The notes beneath the pieces were generated by a model. It ran no database searches. It was not told where the DNA came from and saw only the letters and a list, made by a program, of their open reading frames with translations. A stretch of 64,000 nt of DNA from Actinokineospora bangkokensis (GTDB taxonomy: Bacteria; Actinomycetota; Actinomycetes; Mycobacteriales; Pseudonocardiaceae). Location of the stretch: NCBI RefSeq assembly GCF_001940455.1, contig NZ_MKQR01000009.1, forward strand, positions 59,592 through 123,591. Direction: 5' to 3'. The position numbers were made by a program, and so were the translations under genes. Shown here one piece after another: positions 1-11,624 of the stretch; position 1 is the first letter of the stretch, and each line of letters starts with the position of its first letter.

Positions 1-3407
<3,407 letters not shown>

Positions 3408-3412
3408 CGCCG

Positions 3413-3445
3413 GACGGGGGTGCCCGGTGGTCGGGCACCCCCGTC
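3413..3445. terminator. Bidirectional hairpin terminator
   Basis: A perfect 14-bp inverted repeat (GACGGGGGTGCCCG, 5-base loop, then its complement) lies between the convergent ends of the carboxylase and sortase genes. There is no U-tract on either side, as is common for actinobacterial hairpin terminators. Confidence 0.8.
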
Positions 3446-3462
3446 GGGGTCGGTCGTGGCGG

Positions 3463-4035
3463 TCAGGCGGCGAGCGAACCGTAGACCAGGACGTTGTCCA
3501 GGTAGCTGTGGTTCGCGGCGTCGAACTTCCCGCCGCAGGTGATCAGCCGGATCTCCGGGCGGTCGGTGTCGCCGTAGACCGCGTCGGTGGGGAAGGTGTC
3601 CTTGGCCACCTGGTCCACTTTGTACACGGTGAAGGCGACGGTGCTGCCGTCGGCGCGGCCGACCTCCACGCGGTCACCGACCGCCACGTCCTTGAGCCGC
3701 CAGAAGATGCCGGGCTTGCGGTTGCCGTCGACGTGGCCGAGCACCACGGCCGGGCCCGCCTCGCCGGGCGCCGGGCTGTCGCGGTACCAGCCCGCCTGCA
3801 TCGGCTGGTCCACTGGCGGCACCTCGACGGTCCGGTCCGCGTTGAGGCCGAGCTGCACCAGGGTGGACCGGGCCGCGATGCTGGGCACGTCGATCCACAG
3901 CGGCGTCACCGGTGCGCTCGGCGCGCTCACCTGCGCCTGCTGCGGCGCGGACTGCGGTGCGGGCTCCGCGGGCGAGCAGGCGACCAGCGCGGCGGCGAGC
4001 AGGGTGAGCAGGCCGAGCAGCGGGCGGCGCGTCAC
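3463..4035 (-). CDS. Class F sortase (lipoprotein-type N-terminus)
   Basis: The 190-residue product has a hydrophobic N-terminus ending in a lipobox-like LVACS, a Pro/Ala/Gln linker, then a sortase fold. The catalytic His lies in VLGHVDG and the catalytic Cys in RLITCGG. Sortases cleave an LPXTG-like signal and attach the protein to a cell-surface nucleophile, so this enzyme should act outside the membrane. The GTG start at 4035 overlaps the stop of the upstream gene by four bases (GTGA), indicating translational coupling with its probable substrate. Length and motifs fit the short actinobacterial class F group. No pilin genes are near, so a housekeeping or single-substrate role is inferred. 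Confidence 0.87.
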   Translation of the reverse strand: MTRRPLLGLLTLLAAALVACSPAEPAPQSAPQQAQVSAPSAPVTPLWIDVPSIAARSTLVQLGLNADRTVEVPPVDQPMQAGWYRDSPAPGEAGPAVVLGHVDGNRKPGIFWRLKDVAVGDRVEVGRADGSTVAFTVYKVDQVAKDTFPTDAVYGDTDRPEIRLITCGGKFDAANHSYLDNVLVYGSLAA

Positions 4036-4814
4036 CGCAGGCCCGCCGACCCGGTCTCCGGGGCGCCGACCGGGACCTGCGCGACCTGCCGGTCGCCCGC
4101 GGGCCGCGGCGCCGTGGTCGTGGTGGGCGCCGCGGGCGTGGTGGTCTGCGCGACCGAGGTGACCCGCCCGCAGGTCGACGAGGCCAGGATGACGTCCCCG
4201 CTGCCCAGCTGGGCGGCCGGGCCGCCGAGCAGGCGCAGGTGCAGCGCGTTGACCGTCAGCGTGCCGTCGGCGGCGGTCACCTGCTCGTTGACGACCAGCT
4301 CCAGCACCCCGGGGATGCCCAGCCGCTGGTTCGGGCTGCCGTCGAGGGGCAGCCGCCCGAGCCCCGCCAGGTCGAGGTCGACGACCGTGGCCGACCCGGT
4401 GACCCCGGCGGGGGTGGCGGTGCACTCCGAGGCCAGCGTCCGCACCGTGGGCGTGCCGCCCGCCAGCGCGGCCAGCACCGGCAGGCTCGCGTCGACGATC
4501 GCCGCGGTCGAGTGCACCCCGGCCCGGGAGGCCACCGACGAGCTCGTCACCGCCTTGGCCCGCACCAGCCCGGCCAGCGGCACGTCGACCACCGAGGCCT
4601 CGGTGGGCCCGGCCGTCGACGAGGGGGCCAACCGGCCCGTGTCCACCGTCAGCCCCTGCTCGCCCAGCACACCGGGCAGCAGCGACACCCTCGCCGAGGC
4701 GCCGAACGCCGACCCGGCGTCCGGTTCCGCGCTCGCGGGCGCCGCGGCGCCCACCACCCCGACCACGACCGCCGACAGGACGGCGGTGCCGCGGGTACGC
4801 ATGTCCAACCGCAT
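4032..4814 (-). CDS. Secreted choice-of-anchor P family protein with APETG sorting-like motif
   Basis: The 260-residue product has a Sec signal peptide (MRTRGTAVLSAVVVGVVGAA, cleavage after PASA) and a body rich in Ser, Thr, Val and Ala matching the actinobacterial choice-of-anchor P pattern, including two Cys and the GDVILASSTCG segment. A Thr/Pro-rich linker leads to a C-terminal APETG at 4050-4064, only six residues (SAGLR after the G) from the stop. The usual hydrophobic stretch and basic tail of a sorting signal are missing. The ATG at 4814 is preferred because AAGGGG lies about ten bases upstream; the ATG at 4802 is an alternative. Its partner is the overlapping sortase gene. Confidence 0.75.
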   Translation of the reverse strand: MRLDMRTRGTAVLSAVVVGVVGAAAPASAEPDAGSAFGASARVSLLPGVLGEQGLTVDTGRLAPSSTAGPTEASVVDVPLAGLVRAKAVTSSSVASRAGVHSTAAIVDASLPVLAALAGGTPTVRTLASECTATPAGVTGSATVVDLDLAGLGRLPLDGSPNQRLGIPGVLELVVNEQVTAADGTLTVNALHLRLLGGPAAQLGSGDVILASSTCGRVTSVAQTTTPAAPTTTTAPRPAGDRQVAQVPVGAPETGSAGLR

Positions 4815-5208
4815 CAAGGCAAAACCCCTTCGCACAGGAGAAAGAGATGGCGGCCCGCTCCACACCCCGTCCCCCGGCGGCACAGGTGTCGATCACACAC
4901 CCGGATGGGCGAGCGGGAGGGAAGCTACCAAACTCCTTGCGCCCCAATCGAAATCCAGCTCACTCATCGGGGTGGCCCGCAACTATCCTGCGTTGATCAC
5001 CGACGGCCTTGAGCGCTGAACAGGGCGACGTCGACCCCGGTGGGTCCGACCGATCCGGTGACCCAGCGTCACCTCACCCCGGTGCGCGGTGCTCGAATGG
5101 CCGCACCGTTCACTCGTTGTCGTACACCTGCAAGGTGCAGCCGGGCGCACGCGTCCGCTGTGCTCCGCGCCACGTCGAGGCAACCCCGCACCGGTTCCGG
5201 CGCTCCGG
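4815..5208. other. Intergenic region upstream of the choice-of-anchor gene
   Basis: This 394-base stretch has no convincing gene in either direction. It must hold the promoter of the minus-strand sortase-substrate operon. A perfect inverted repeat GGTGAC-N5-GTCACC lies at 5057-5073 and could be a regulator site; nothing else stands out. Confidence 0.5.
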
Positions 5209-5658
5209 TCAGCGCGCGGGCGACGCGCCCAGCTCCATCCCCGCGATGAGCAGGGGTAACCGCGCGGAGCTGGCGGCCTCGGCCTCGGCGTCACCCCGGT
5301 GGCGGGCGTCCCACAGCGCCGCCTTCTCCCGCAGGTACCCCAGCCGGGCCTGCTTGGCCCGGATCTCCGCCTCCACCCGCTCGGCCTGGCGCAGCAGCAG
5401 GTCGCGCTGCTCGGCCGAGGTCGACAGCCCGCGCGCCCGGTTGGCCAGGTAGACCCGCATGTCCTCGATGCGCATGCCCACCGCACGCAGGCACGCCAGC
5501 ACCTCCAGGGTGTCGACGTCCGCGGTGCCGTAGCGGCGGTGCCCGCTGCGCTCGTCCCGGCTGACCGGCCCGATCAACCCGATGTCCTCGTAGTACCGCA
5601 GCGTCGGCTCGCTCAGCCCGCAGTGCCGCGACACCTCCTGGATGCTCAACGCGACCAT
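5209..5658 (-). CDS. MerR family transcriptional regulator
   Basis: The 149-residue product begins with a MerR winged-helix domain (SIQEVSRHCGLSEPTLRYYE, then DERSGHRRYGTADVDTLEVL) followed by a dimerisation helix rich in Arg, Glu and Ala (residues ~85-125). No metal-binding Cys is present, so it is not a heavy-metal sensor of the MerR/CueR type. The start at 5658 is set by the beginning of the domain and a GGGGG tract just upstream. A perfect 16-bp palindrome lies 18 bases before the start, consistent with autoregulation. The gene is divergent from the RsbW-like gene, so it may also control that promoter. Confidence 0.85.
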   Translation of the reverse strand: MVALSIQEVSRHCGLSEPTLRYYEDIGLIGPVSRDERSGHRRYGTADVDTLEVLACLRAVGMRIEDMRVYLANRARGLSTSAEQRDLLLRQAERVEAEIRAKQARLGYLREKAALWDARHRGDAEAEAASSARLPLLIAGMELGASPAR

Positions 5659-5676
5659 GGCCCCCAGCGAACCACC

Positions 5677-5692
5677 CCTCAAGCGCTTGAGG
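5677..5692 (-). promoter_or_regulatory. MerR-type palindromic operator
   Basis: CCTCAAGCGCTTGAGG is a perfect 16-bp palindrome. On the minus strand it directly follows TTGAC (5696-5692), so it would lie between -35 and -10, the usual place for a MerR-family site. The half-site CCTCAAG resembles those of SoxR-like operators. No clear -10 was found. Confidence 0.65.
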
Positions 5693-5786
5693 TCAACGGC
5701 CCACCCCCGGCGGGGTCTTCGTGCGGGCGGTCGGCGGTCCTGCGACACTTCCCCCGGAGTGCGCACGCGCTCGGCGAGGAGGACGG

Positions 5787-5828
5787 ATGACCACGCGCGT
5801 CCCGGCGGTCCCGCGCGGACGCCGATGA
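5787..5828 (+). CDS. Possible 13-residue leader peptide
   Basis: An ATG at 5787 follows a strong GAGGAGGAC ribosome-binding sequence and opens a 13-codon frame reading MTTRVPAVPRGRR. Its TGA (5826-5828) overlaps the ATG of the RsbW-like gene (5825-5827) as ATGA. The downstream ATG has no ribosome-binding site of its own at the usual distance, so the short frame may bring ribosomes to it. It may equally be chance. Confidence 0.4.
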   Translation: MTTRVPAVPRGRR

Positions 5829-6241
5829 CCGACACCCCCGCCACCCGGGCGCCCGCGCGGTTCACCGCCGAGATCGCCGCCCGCAGCGGTGAGCTGGCCG
5901 CGGTGCGCGACGACCTGCGGAGCTGGTTGCGCTCCCGCGACGCCTCCCCGGACCTGGTGGTCGACGTGCTGCTGGTGGTCGACGAGGCGATGACCAACAG
6001 CGTCGAGCACGGCTACCGCGGCGGCGTGCCGGGCCCGGTGCGGGTCTCCGCCGAGCTGGGGGCCACGGCCCTGCTCGTGGTCGTCTCCGACGACGGCTGC
6101 TGGCGCCCGCCGCGGCCCGCCCCCGACAGCACCCGCGGCCGCGGGCTGGAGATCATGCGCGCGGTGGCCTCCGCCGTCCGGCTGGACACCAGCCGCGGCA
6201 CGACGGTCTCGCTGACGATCCCGCTCGACGGGGTCAGCTGA
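5825..6241 (+). CDS. RsbW-like anti-sigma factor serine kinase (HATPase)
   Basis: The 138-residue product is a stand-alone GHKL ATPase of the anti-sigma regulatory type. The N box is DEAMTNSVEHGYRGG (residues ~57-71), the G1 box is VSDDGCW and the G2 region is TRGRGLEIMRA. Such proteins bind a sigma factor and phosphorylate STAS antagonists; alternatively they pair with SpoIIE phosphatases in stress signalling. No sigma factor is adjacent. It converges on the SpoIIE gene, overlapping it by eight bases at the 3' ends. Several STAS proteins 7-11 kb away are plausible partners. Confidence 0.85.
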   Translation: MTDTPATRAPARFTAEIAARSGELAAVRDDLRSWLRSRDASPDLVVDVLLVVDEAMTNSVEHGYRGGVPGPVRVSAELGATALLVVVSDDGCWRPPRPAPDSTRGRGLEIMRAVASAVRLDTSRGTTVSLTIPLDGVS

Positions 6242-8000
6242 CGCCTGCGCCGGGCGCGTCGACCCGCAGGGCCACCAGCACCGCGTCGTCATCGATGTCG
6301 TCGAGCACCACCCGCCGGGCGAACAGCCCGTCGAGCAGCGCGGGCAGGTCGTCCACGCCCCCGGCCCCGAGGTCCGCGGCGAGCTCGGCGGTCTCCACCC
6401 GGGAGTCGAGGCCGCGCCGGTCGGTCAGCCCGTCGGTGTGCAGCAGCAGCACGTCGCCCGGCGCCAGCTCGGCGGTGTGGTCGTCGATCCCCTTGGGGCG
6501 CAGCCGCGGGTAGCCGAACATCATGTCCCGCTGGTCGAGGACCTCCACGGTGCCGTCCGCGCGGCGGATGAACGGCGGCGGGTGCCCCGCGTTGGCCCAC
6601 CGCACCTCCCACCGGCCCCCGGGCAGCGGCCGCAGGTGGCAGTGCACGAGCGACCCGGTGGCGGGTGGCCCCACCGCGGCGCAGGCGCGCTCGACCGCGT
6701 CCACCACCGCCGACGGCAGGCCTGCCGGGCGCTCCCAGGTGGCCTGCCGGGCCATGCTGCGCACCTGCCCCATGACCGCCGCGGCGTGCAGGTCGTGGCC
6801 GGTGATGTCGCCGACGGTGACGGCCAGCCCGCTGCCGCCGTCGAACAGCACGGCGTCGTACCAGTCGCCGCCGACGTGGTCGGTCTGCGAGGAGGGCCAG
6901 TAGCGCGCCGCCATCGCCAGCCCGGGGACCTCCGGCAGCGGGCTGAGCATGGCGTCCTGGAGCTGGTGGGCCACGGTGATGCGCTGCTGGAGGAAGCGGG
7001 TGCGCTCGACCGCCCGGCCGATGTAGTCGGCCAGCGTCGCCAGCACCACCTGGTGCTGCGGCCCGGCCTCGGGCAGCTCCGGCCAGCCCAGCTCCAGCGC
7101 GCCGATGACCTCCCCGGCCGCGTGCAGCGGGGTGCGCACCAGCGCGCTCAGCCCGCGCGCCAGGTGCGCGGCGGCGACCTCGGGGGCGAAGCCCGCGGCG
7201 ATGGCGGCCTCGTCGGCGAACAGCGCCACCTGCCGCGGCCACGGCCCGTCGACCACCGGTTCCAGGTCGATGTGGACGTGCGTGGCCCCCACGGCCTCGG
7301 AGACGACGCCCGCCACGACCTCCCGGACCTCGTCCACGTCGACGGCCTTGGTCAGCGCCTCGGACACCGCCAGCAGCAGTTGCGAGCGCTCCAGCGCCCG
7401 CACCAGCCGGGCCTCCGCCGCCGCGGTCTGCGCCCGCTCGCGCTCGGCGTCGCGCAGCGAGATCCGCAGGCGCAGCCGCGCGGACGTGCCGTCGGCCAGC
7501 GCCGAGAGCACCGCCAGCTCCTCGCGGCGCCAGACCCGCGGCACGTGGTCGATCGCGCACAGCGAGCCCAGCGGTCGACCGGCGCCGTCGGTGAGCGGGA
7601 ACCCCGCGTAGGCGACGACGCCGAGGTCCACGATCGCCTCGTTGTACCGCAGCACCGGGTGCTCGCGGGCGTCCTCGACCACCAGCGGCTCCCCGGACAC
7701 CACGACGTGCTGACAGAACGAGTGCGACAGCGGCGTGCCGCGGCAGGACGCCCACGGCTCACCGAGCCCGACGGCCCCGGGGAAGTGCTGCCCCTCGGTG
7801 TCCACGAGGCTCACCAGCGCCACCGGCACCCCCAGCAGGTCGCGCACCTGCTCGGAGACGGCGTCGAACTCCGCGTCGGCCTGCGCCCCCAGCCCCGTCT
7901 CGCCCAGCGCGGCCACCCGCCCCGGCTCGGCCAGCGCCTCGATCACGGGGGTCTGGTCGGTGTGGACGTCCGGCTGCGCGCCACTGCTCGCGACGTCCAC
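6234..8000 (-). CDS. SpoIIE/PP2C-type phosphatase with two GAF domains
   Basis: The 588-residue protein has an N-terminal GAF domain (residues ~40-190, with SFCQHVVVSGEPLVVEDAR), a coiled segment, a second GAF domain (~200-345) and a C-terminal SpoIIE PP2C domain (~365-580). PP2C motifs visible are HVGGDWYDAV, VTVGDITGHDLHAAAVMGQ, ANAGHPPP and LLLHTDGLTDRR, with the metal-binding Asp residues kept. It should dephosphorylate a STAS anti-sigma antagonist in response to a ligand or redox signal sensed by GAF. The protein is soluble. It lies next to the RsbW-like kinase, which would do the opposite reaction. Confidence 0.9.
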   Translation of the reverse strand: MDVASSGAQPDVHTDQTPVIEALAEPGRVAALGETGLGAQADAEFDAVSEQVRDLLGVPVALVSLVDTEGQHFPGAVGLGEPWASCRGTPLSHSFCQHVVVSGEPLVVEDAREHPVLRYNEAIVDLGVVAYAGFPLTDGAGRPLGSLCAIDHVPRVWRREELAVLSALADGTSARLRLRISLRDAERERAQTAAAEARLVRALERSQLLLAVSEALTKAVDVDEVREVVAGVVSEAVGATHVHIDLEPVVDGPWPRQVALFADEAAIAAGFAPEVAAAHLARGLSALVRTPLHAAGEVIGALELGWPELPEAGPQHQVVLATLADYIGRAVERTRFLQQRITVAHQLQDAMLSPLPEVPGLAMAARYWPSSQTDHVGGDWYDAVLFDGGSGLAVTVGDITGHDLHAAAVMGQVRSMARQATWERPAGLPSAVVDAVERACAAVGPPATGSLVHCHLRPLPGGRWEVRWANAGHPPPFIRRADGTVEVLDQRDMMFGYPRLRPKGIDDHTAELAPGDVLLLHTDGLTDRRGLDSRVETAELAADLGAGGVDDLPALLDGLFARRVVLDDIDDDAVLVALRVDAPGAGVS

Positions 8001-8162
8001 CGCACCTCCTCTGCCGCCGCGGCGGCGGGGTGCCTCCCACGGTAAGCCGCCGGGGCCCCTCGGGCACGATGAGGGTGGTCACCACGCGCAGGCGAAATCC
8101 GGTTGAGACCGCTGCCCCCGGGAACCCCGGCCCGGACACCGGAGCCTTCAGGAGGGAACGCC

Positions 8163-9656
8163 GTGGGGACGACCACCGCTGAGCAGTCGCTGTGGCTGCG
8201 GGACACCGCCGCCGACAACCACCCCGCCCTGGTGGGGGCCGAGCGCGCGGACGTGGTCGTCGTCGGGGCGGGCATCGCCGGGCTGACCACCGCCCTGCTG
8301 CTGCGCAGGCGGGGCGTCGACGTCACCGTCGTGGAGGCCGCGACCGTCGGTTCGGGCGTCAGCGGCAACAACACCGCCAAGGTCACCGCGTTGCAGTCCA
8401 CGATGTACTCCTCGATCGAGTCCAAGCACGGCAAGCCCGCTGCCGCCGCCTACGCCGCCGCGGCGGGCGATGGCGTCGCCCTGGTCGCCCAGCTCGCCGC
8501 GGAGATCGACTGCGACTTCCAGCTCGCCCCGGCCGCCACCTACGCCTTCGCCCAGGGGGAGCGCAGGACCGTCGAGGCCGAGTTCGAGGCGGCCCAGCGC
8601 GCCGGGCTGCAGGTGCAGTGGGAGGAGCGGATCGACCTGCCGTTCGAGACCTTCGGCGCGGTGCGCCTGCCCGACCAGGTGCTGCTGCACCCGGCCAAGT
8701 ACGTGCGCGGGCTCGCCGCCGCGCTGACCGCGGCGGGCGGGGTCATCCACGAGCACAGCCGCGTGCGCAGCGTGTCCGTCACCGCCCCGTACACCGTGCG
8801 CACCGCCGAGGGCGAGATCACCGCGGACCAGGTCGTCATCGCCACCCACTACCCGCTGCTCGACCGCGGCCTGTTCTTCGCCCGCTTGGAGGCCGAGCGC
8901 TCCTACTGCGTCGCCGCCCGGCTCGCCTCCGGCGCCCCGCCGCGGGACCTGGCGATCAGCGCGGGCTCGCCGTCCTGGTCGTTCAGCAGGCACGGCGACC
9001 TCATGGTCCTCGGCGGGCGCAGCCACCCCTCGGGCGAGCGCGGGGTCGACCGCACCCGCTACACCGACCTGGAGGACTTCGCCCGCAGGCACTTCGACGT
9101 CGCGGAGATCACCCACCGCTGGTCGGCCCAGGACCCCAAGGCCTACGACCTGCTCCCCATGGTCGGCTCCTACCTGCCCGGGGCGTCGTCGCTGTGGGTG
9201 GCGACCGGGTTCAACAAGTGGGGCCTGGCCATGGGCAGCGCCGCGGGCGCGGTCCTGGCCGACCGGGTGAGCGGCGCGGCGAGCCCGCACCAGGACCTGT
9301 TCACCCCGCACCGGGTCACCCTGCGCGGCGCCCCCACCCTGGTCAAGCAGAACGCCAAGGTCGCCGCCGACCTCGTCGGCGACCGCCTGCACTCGGCCGA
9401 GGCGGGCAGCGCCGACGAGGTGCCGGTGGACGAGGCGCGCGTGCTCTCCGACGCCCAGGGCAAGAAGGGCGTCTACCGCGACCGGGCGGGCGCCCTGCAC
9501 GCGGTGTCCCTGCGCTGCACCCACCTGGGCTGCCTGGTGCGGTTCAACGGCGCCGAGCGCAGCTGGGACTGCCCGTGCCACGCCTCCCGCTTCGACGTCG
9601 ACGGCGCCGTCCTGGAAAGCCCGGCCGTCGACCCGCTGGCGCCGCGTGAACCGTGA
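8163..9656 (+). CDS. FAD-dependent oxidoreductase with C-terminal Rieske domain
   Basis: The 497-residue product starts with a DAO-type FAD domain; the dinucleotide-binding motif VVVVGAGIAGLTTALLLRRR is at residues ~32-51. The last ~90 residues form a Rieske [2Fe-2S] domain with both ligand pairs, CTHLGC and CPCHASRF. This fusion is common in actinobacteria and is usually annotated as a gamma-glutamylputrescine oxidase-like or glycine-oxidase-like enzyme; substrate is unknown. The GTG at 8163 is chosen for the AGGAGGG eight bases upstream. It is divergent from the SpoIIE gene. Confidence 0.88.
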   Translation: MGTTTAEQSLWLRDTAADNHPALVGAERADVVVVGAGIAGLTTALLLRRRGVDVTVVEAATVGSGVSGNNTAKVTALQSTMYSSIESKHGKPAAAAYAAAAGDGVALVAQLAAEIDCDFQLAPAATYAFAQGERRTVEAEFEAAQRAGLQVQWEERIDLPFETFGAVRLPDQVLLHPAKYVRGLAAALTAAGGVIHEHSRVRSVSVTAPYTVRTAEGEITADQVVIATHYPLLDRGLFFARLEAERSYCVAARLASGAPPRDLAISAGSPSWSFSRHGDLMVLGGRSHPSGERGVDRTRYTDLEDFARRHFDVAEITHRWSAQDPKAYDLLPMVGSYLPGASSLWVATGFNKWGLAMGSAAGAVLADRVSGAASPHQDLFTPHRVTLRGAPTLVKQNAKVAADLVGDRLHSAEAGSADEVPVDEARVLSDAQGKKGVYRDRAGALHAVSLRCTHLGCLVRFNGAERSWDCPCHASRFDVDGAVLESPAVDPLAPREP

Positions 9657-9671
9657 GCCGTCCCGGGTGGT

Positions 9672-10433
9672 TCAGCGCGGTGAGCCGGTGAGCCGGTAGC
9701 CGTCGCGGCCGGAGAAGTCGGCGGTCAGCGCGAAGCGGTCACCCCGCACCAGGGTGTGCCGCCACTCCACCGGAACGCCGCGCGCCCACCCGAGCCGGGT
9801 GATCGACAGCGCCGCCGTGCCCGCGCCGCAGCGCAACCGGGCGCGCTCGGCGGCGGTGGGCAGCACGGCGCGGACCTCCTCGCGGCCGTGCTCGACCCGC
9901 AGGCCGGTCGCCCGGTGCAGCTCGGCGTACAGGCTGGTGTGCCGGAAGTCAGCGTCGAGCAGCGGCCGGGCGGTGGCGGCGGGCAGCCACACCCGGTCGA
10001 TCGCCAGCGGGTCGCCGCCCGCCAGGCGCAGCCGCTCCAGGTGCACCAGCGGGGTCGACGCCTCCAGGCCCAGGCGCTCGGCCACCAGCGCGTCGGCGTG
10101 CACCTCCAGCCGGTGCACCACGCTGTCCTGGGCCAGGCCCGCCGCCTCCACCGCGGCGAACAGGCTGTGCAGCGCGCCGACCGGCTGGGTGATCTCCGCC
10201 GGTGCGGCGACCCTGGGCTGCCTGCCGCGCTCGGCGACCACCGTGCCGTCGGCGCGCAGGTCGCGCAGCGCCTGGCGGACGGTCTGCCTGCTCACCCCGT
10301 ACTCCTCGACCAGGGCGAGCTCGCCGGGGAAGTGCCGGTCGAACTCGCCCGCGCCGATGCGCGCCAGCAGGTGCTCGCGCACCTGCCGCCACAGCGGCGT
10401 CGCCCCGCTGCGGTCCAACTCGACTGCGACCAC
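9672..10433 (-). CDS. GntR/HutC family transcriptional regulator (UTRA domain)
   Basis: The 253-residue protein has an N-terminal GntR winged helix (residues ~10-75, with FPGELALVEEYGVSRQTVRQ) and a C-terminal UTRA ligand-binding domain ending in ADFSGRDGYRL. The GTG at 10433 is supported by GGGAGGTGCC immediately upstream. HutC-type regulators usually repress a divergent transporter or catabolic gene and bind a small-molecule effector. Here the divergent gene is a YeiH-type transporter, and two near-identical operator-like sites lie between them, so it very likely controls itself and that transporter. It converges on the Rieske oxidoreductase gene with only 15 bases between. Confidence 0.88.
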   Translation of the reverse strand: MVAVELDRSGATPLWRQVREHLLARIGAGEFDRHFPGELALVEEYGVSRQTVRQALRDLRADGTVVAERGRQPRVAAPAEITQPVGALHSLFAAVEAAGLAQDSVVHRLEVHADALVAERLGLEASTPLVHLERLRLAGGDPLAIDRVWLPAATARPLLDADFRHTSLYAELHRATGLRVEHGREEVRAVLPTAAERARLRCGAGTAALSITRLGWARGVPVEWRHTLVRGDRFALTADFSGRDGYRLTGSPR

Positions 10434-10482
10434 GGCACCTCCCGCGCGCACTCTAGCGAGTGGCCCCCGCCGCACTGGCTTG

Positions 10483-10525
10483 TCAAATGTACGGACAACT
10501 CGTAGCTTCAAATGTACAGACATTT
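10483..10525. promoter_or_regulatory. Paired operator sites for the GntR regulator
   Basis: TCAAATGTACGGACA at 10483 and TCAAATGTACAGACA at 10508 are direct repeats 25 bases apart, differing at one base. The second lies within AAATGT-ACAG-ACATTT (10510-10525), a perfect inverted repeat, and the first within TTGTC-N9-GACAA. They are AT-rich in a GC-rich background and sit between the divergent regulator and transporter genes. Confidence 0.75.
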
Positions 10526-10565
10526 GGAGGTGCGGGGTGGAGCGGTCACGTCCGGGGTGCGGGTC

Positions 10566-11600
10566 ATGAGCGCCGGTGTCGCGGACCGGCCCACCGCCGC
10601 GGCGCGGCCCCCGGTGCGCCGGGTCGTGCCCGGCCTGCTGGTGGCCGTGGCCGTCGCGGCGGTCGCCACGGCGCTGGGCGCGGTGGTGCCGCTGGTGGGC
10701 GGGCCGGTGTTCGGGATCGCGCTGGGCGCGGCCGCCGGGTCGCTCGTGCCGCGGTTGCGCGGTCCGGTGTGGACGGACGGCTTCGGCTTCGCCGGGCGGG
10801 TGGTGCTCCCGCTGTCGATCGTCGTGCTGGGCACCGGGTTGCCCCTCGGGGAGGTCGCGCGGGTGGGCGTCGGGTCGCTGCCGGTCATGCTCGGCACGCT
10901 GGCGGTCGCGCTGGGCGGCGGGCTGATGCTGGGCAGGCTGCTCGGCGTCGGCGGGGACACCAGGACGCTGATCGCGGTGGGCACCGGCATCTGCGGCGCG
11001 TCCGCCATCGCCGCCGCGGGCTCGGTGCTGCGGCCCCGCCAGGCCGACACCGCCTACGCGGTGGGCACCATCGTCACCTTCAACGTCGCGGCCGTGCTGC
11101 TGTTCCCGCCGCTGGGGCACCTGCTGCACCTCGACGCGCAGGCGTTCGGGCTGTGGGCGGGCACCGCGGTCAACGACACGTCCTCGGTGGTGGCCGCGGG
11201 CTACGCCTACGGCGCCGAGGCGGGCAGGCACGCCGTGGTGGTCAAGCTGGCGCGCAGCCTGATGATCATCCCGGTGGTGCTCGGCCTCGCCGCCCTGGTC
11301 GCCCGCCGCGGTGGCGCGCACGGGCCCGTGCCCTGGCACCGGGTCGTGCCGCCGTTCCTCGTCGGGTTCCTCGCCGCCGCCACGCTGCGCTCCGCGGGCC
11401 TGGTGCCCGACCCCTGGCTGCCCGCGCTCGGCGCGACCGGCGCGTTCCTGGTCACCACGGCGCTGGCGGGCACCGGTCTGGCCCTGCGCCCCGCCGACCT
11501 GCGCGCGGCCGGGGTGCGTCCGCTGCTGCTCGGCGGGCTGCTCTGGGTCGCCGTCGCCGCGTCCAGCCTCGGCCTGCAAGCGCTCACCGGCGCCCTGTGA
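10566..11600 (+). CDS. YeiH/UPF0324 family membrane transporter (putative sulfate exporter family)
   Basis: The 344-residue product is strongly hydrophobic with about nine to ten membrane segments, beginning VPGLLVAVAVAAVATALGAV. Family hallmarks include GTGICGASAIAAAGSVLRPR and GTAVNDTSSVVAAGYAYG, typical of the Cons_hypoth698 (YeiH) family. The transported substrate is not established for the family. The start is uncertain: ATG 10566 is used, but GTG 10557 is in frame, and the GGAGG at 10526-10530 is rather far from both. The gene is divergent from, and probably controlled by, the GntR regulator. Confidence 0.85.
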   Translation: MSAGVADRPTAAARPPVRRVVPGLLVAVAVAAVATALGAVVPLVGGPVFGIALGAAAGSLVPRLRGPVWTDGFGFAGRVVLPLSIVVLGTGLPLGEVARVGVGSLPVMLGTLAVALGGGLMLGRLLGVGGDTRTLIAVGTGICGASAIAAAGSVLRPRQADTAYAVGTIVTFNVAAVLLFPPLGHLLHLDAQAFGLWAGTAVNDTSSVVAAGYAYGAEAGRHAVVVKLARSLMIIPVVLGLAALVARRGGAHGPVPWHRVVPPFLVGFLAAATLRSAGLVPDPWLPALGATGAFLVTTALAGTGLALRPADLRAAGVRPLLLGGLLWVAVAASSLGLQALTGAL

Positions 11601-11624
11601 GGGCCACCCCTCGGGGCGCCTGCC

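Noticed and set aside
6438..8045. 535-codon plus-strand frame opposite the SpoIIE gene.
   Set aside because: Antisense shadow; no domain and low-complexity Arg/Gln/His content.
10512..10565. Upstream start of the YeiH-type gene at 10512.
   Set aside because: The codon lies inside the operator palindrome and no ribosome-binding site precedes it; the added residues are not hydrophobic or conserved-looking.
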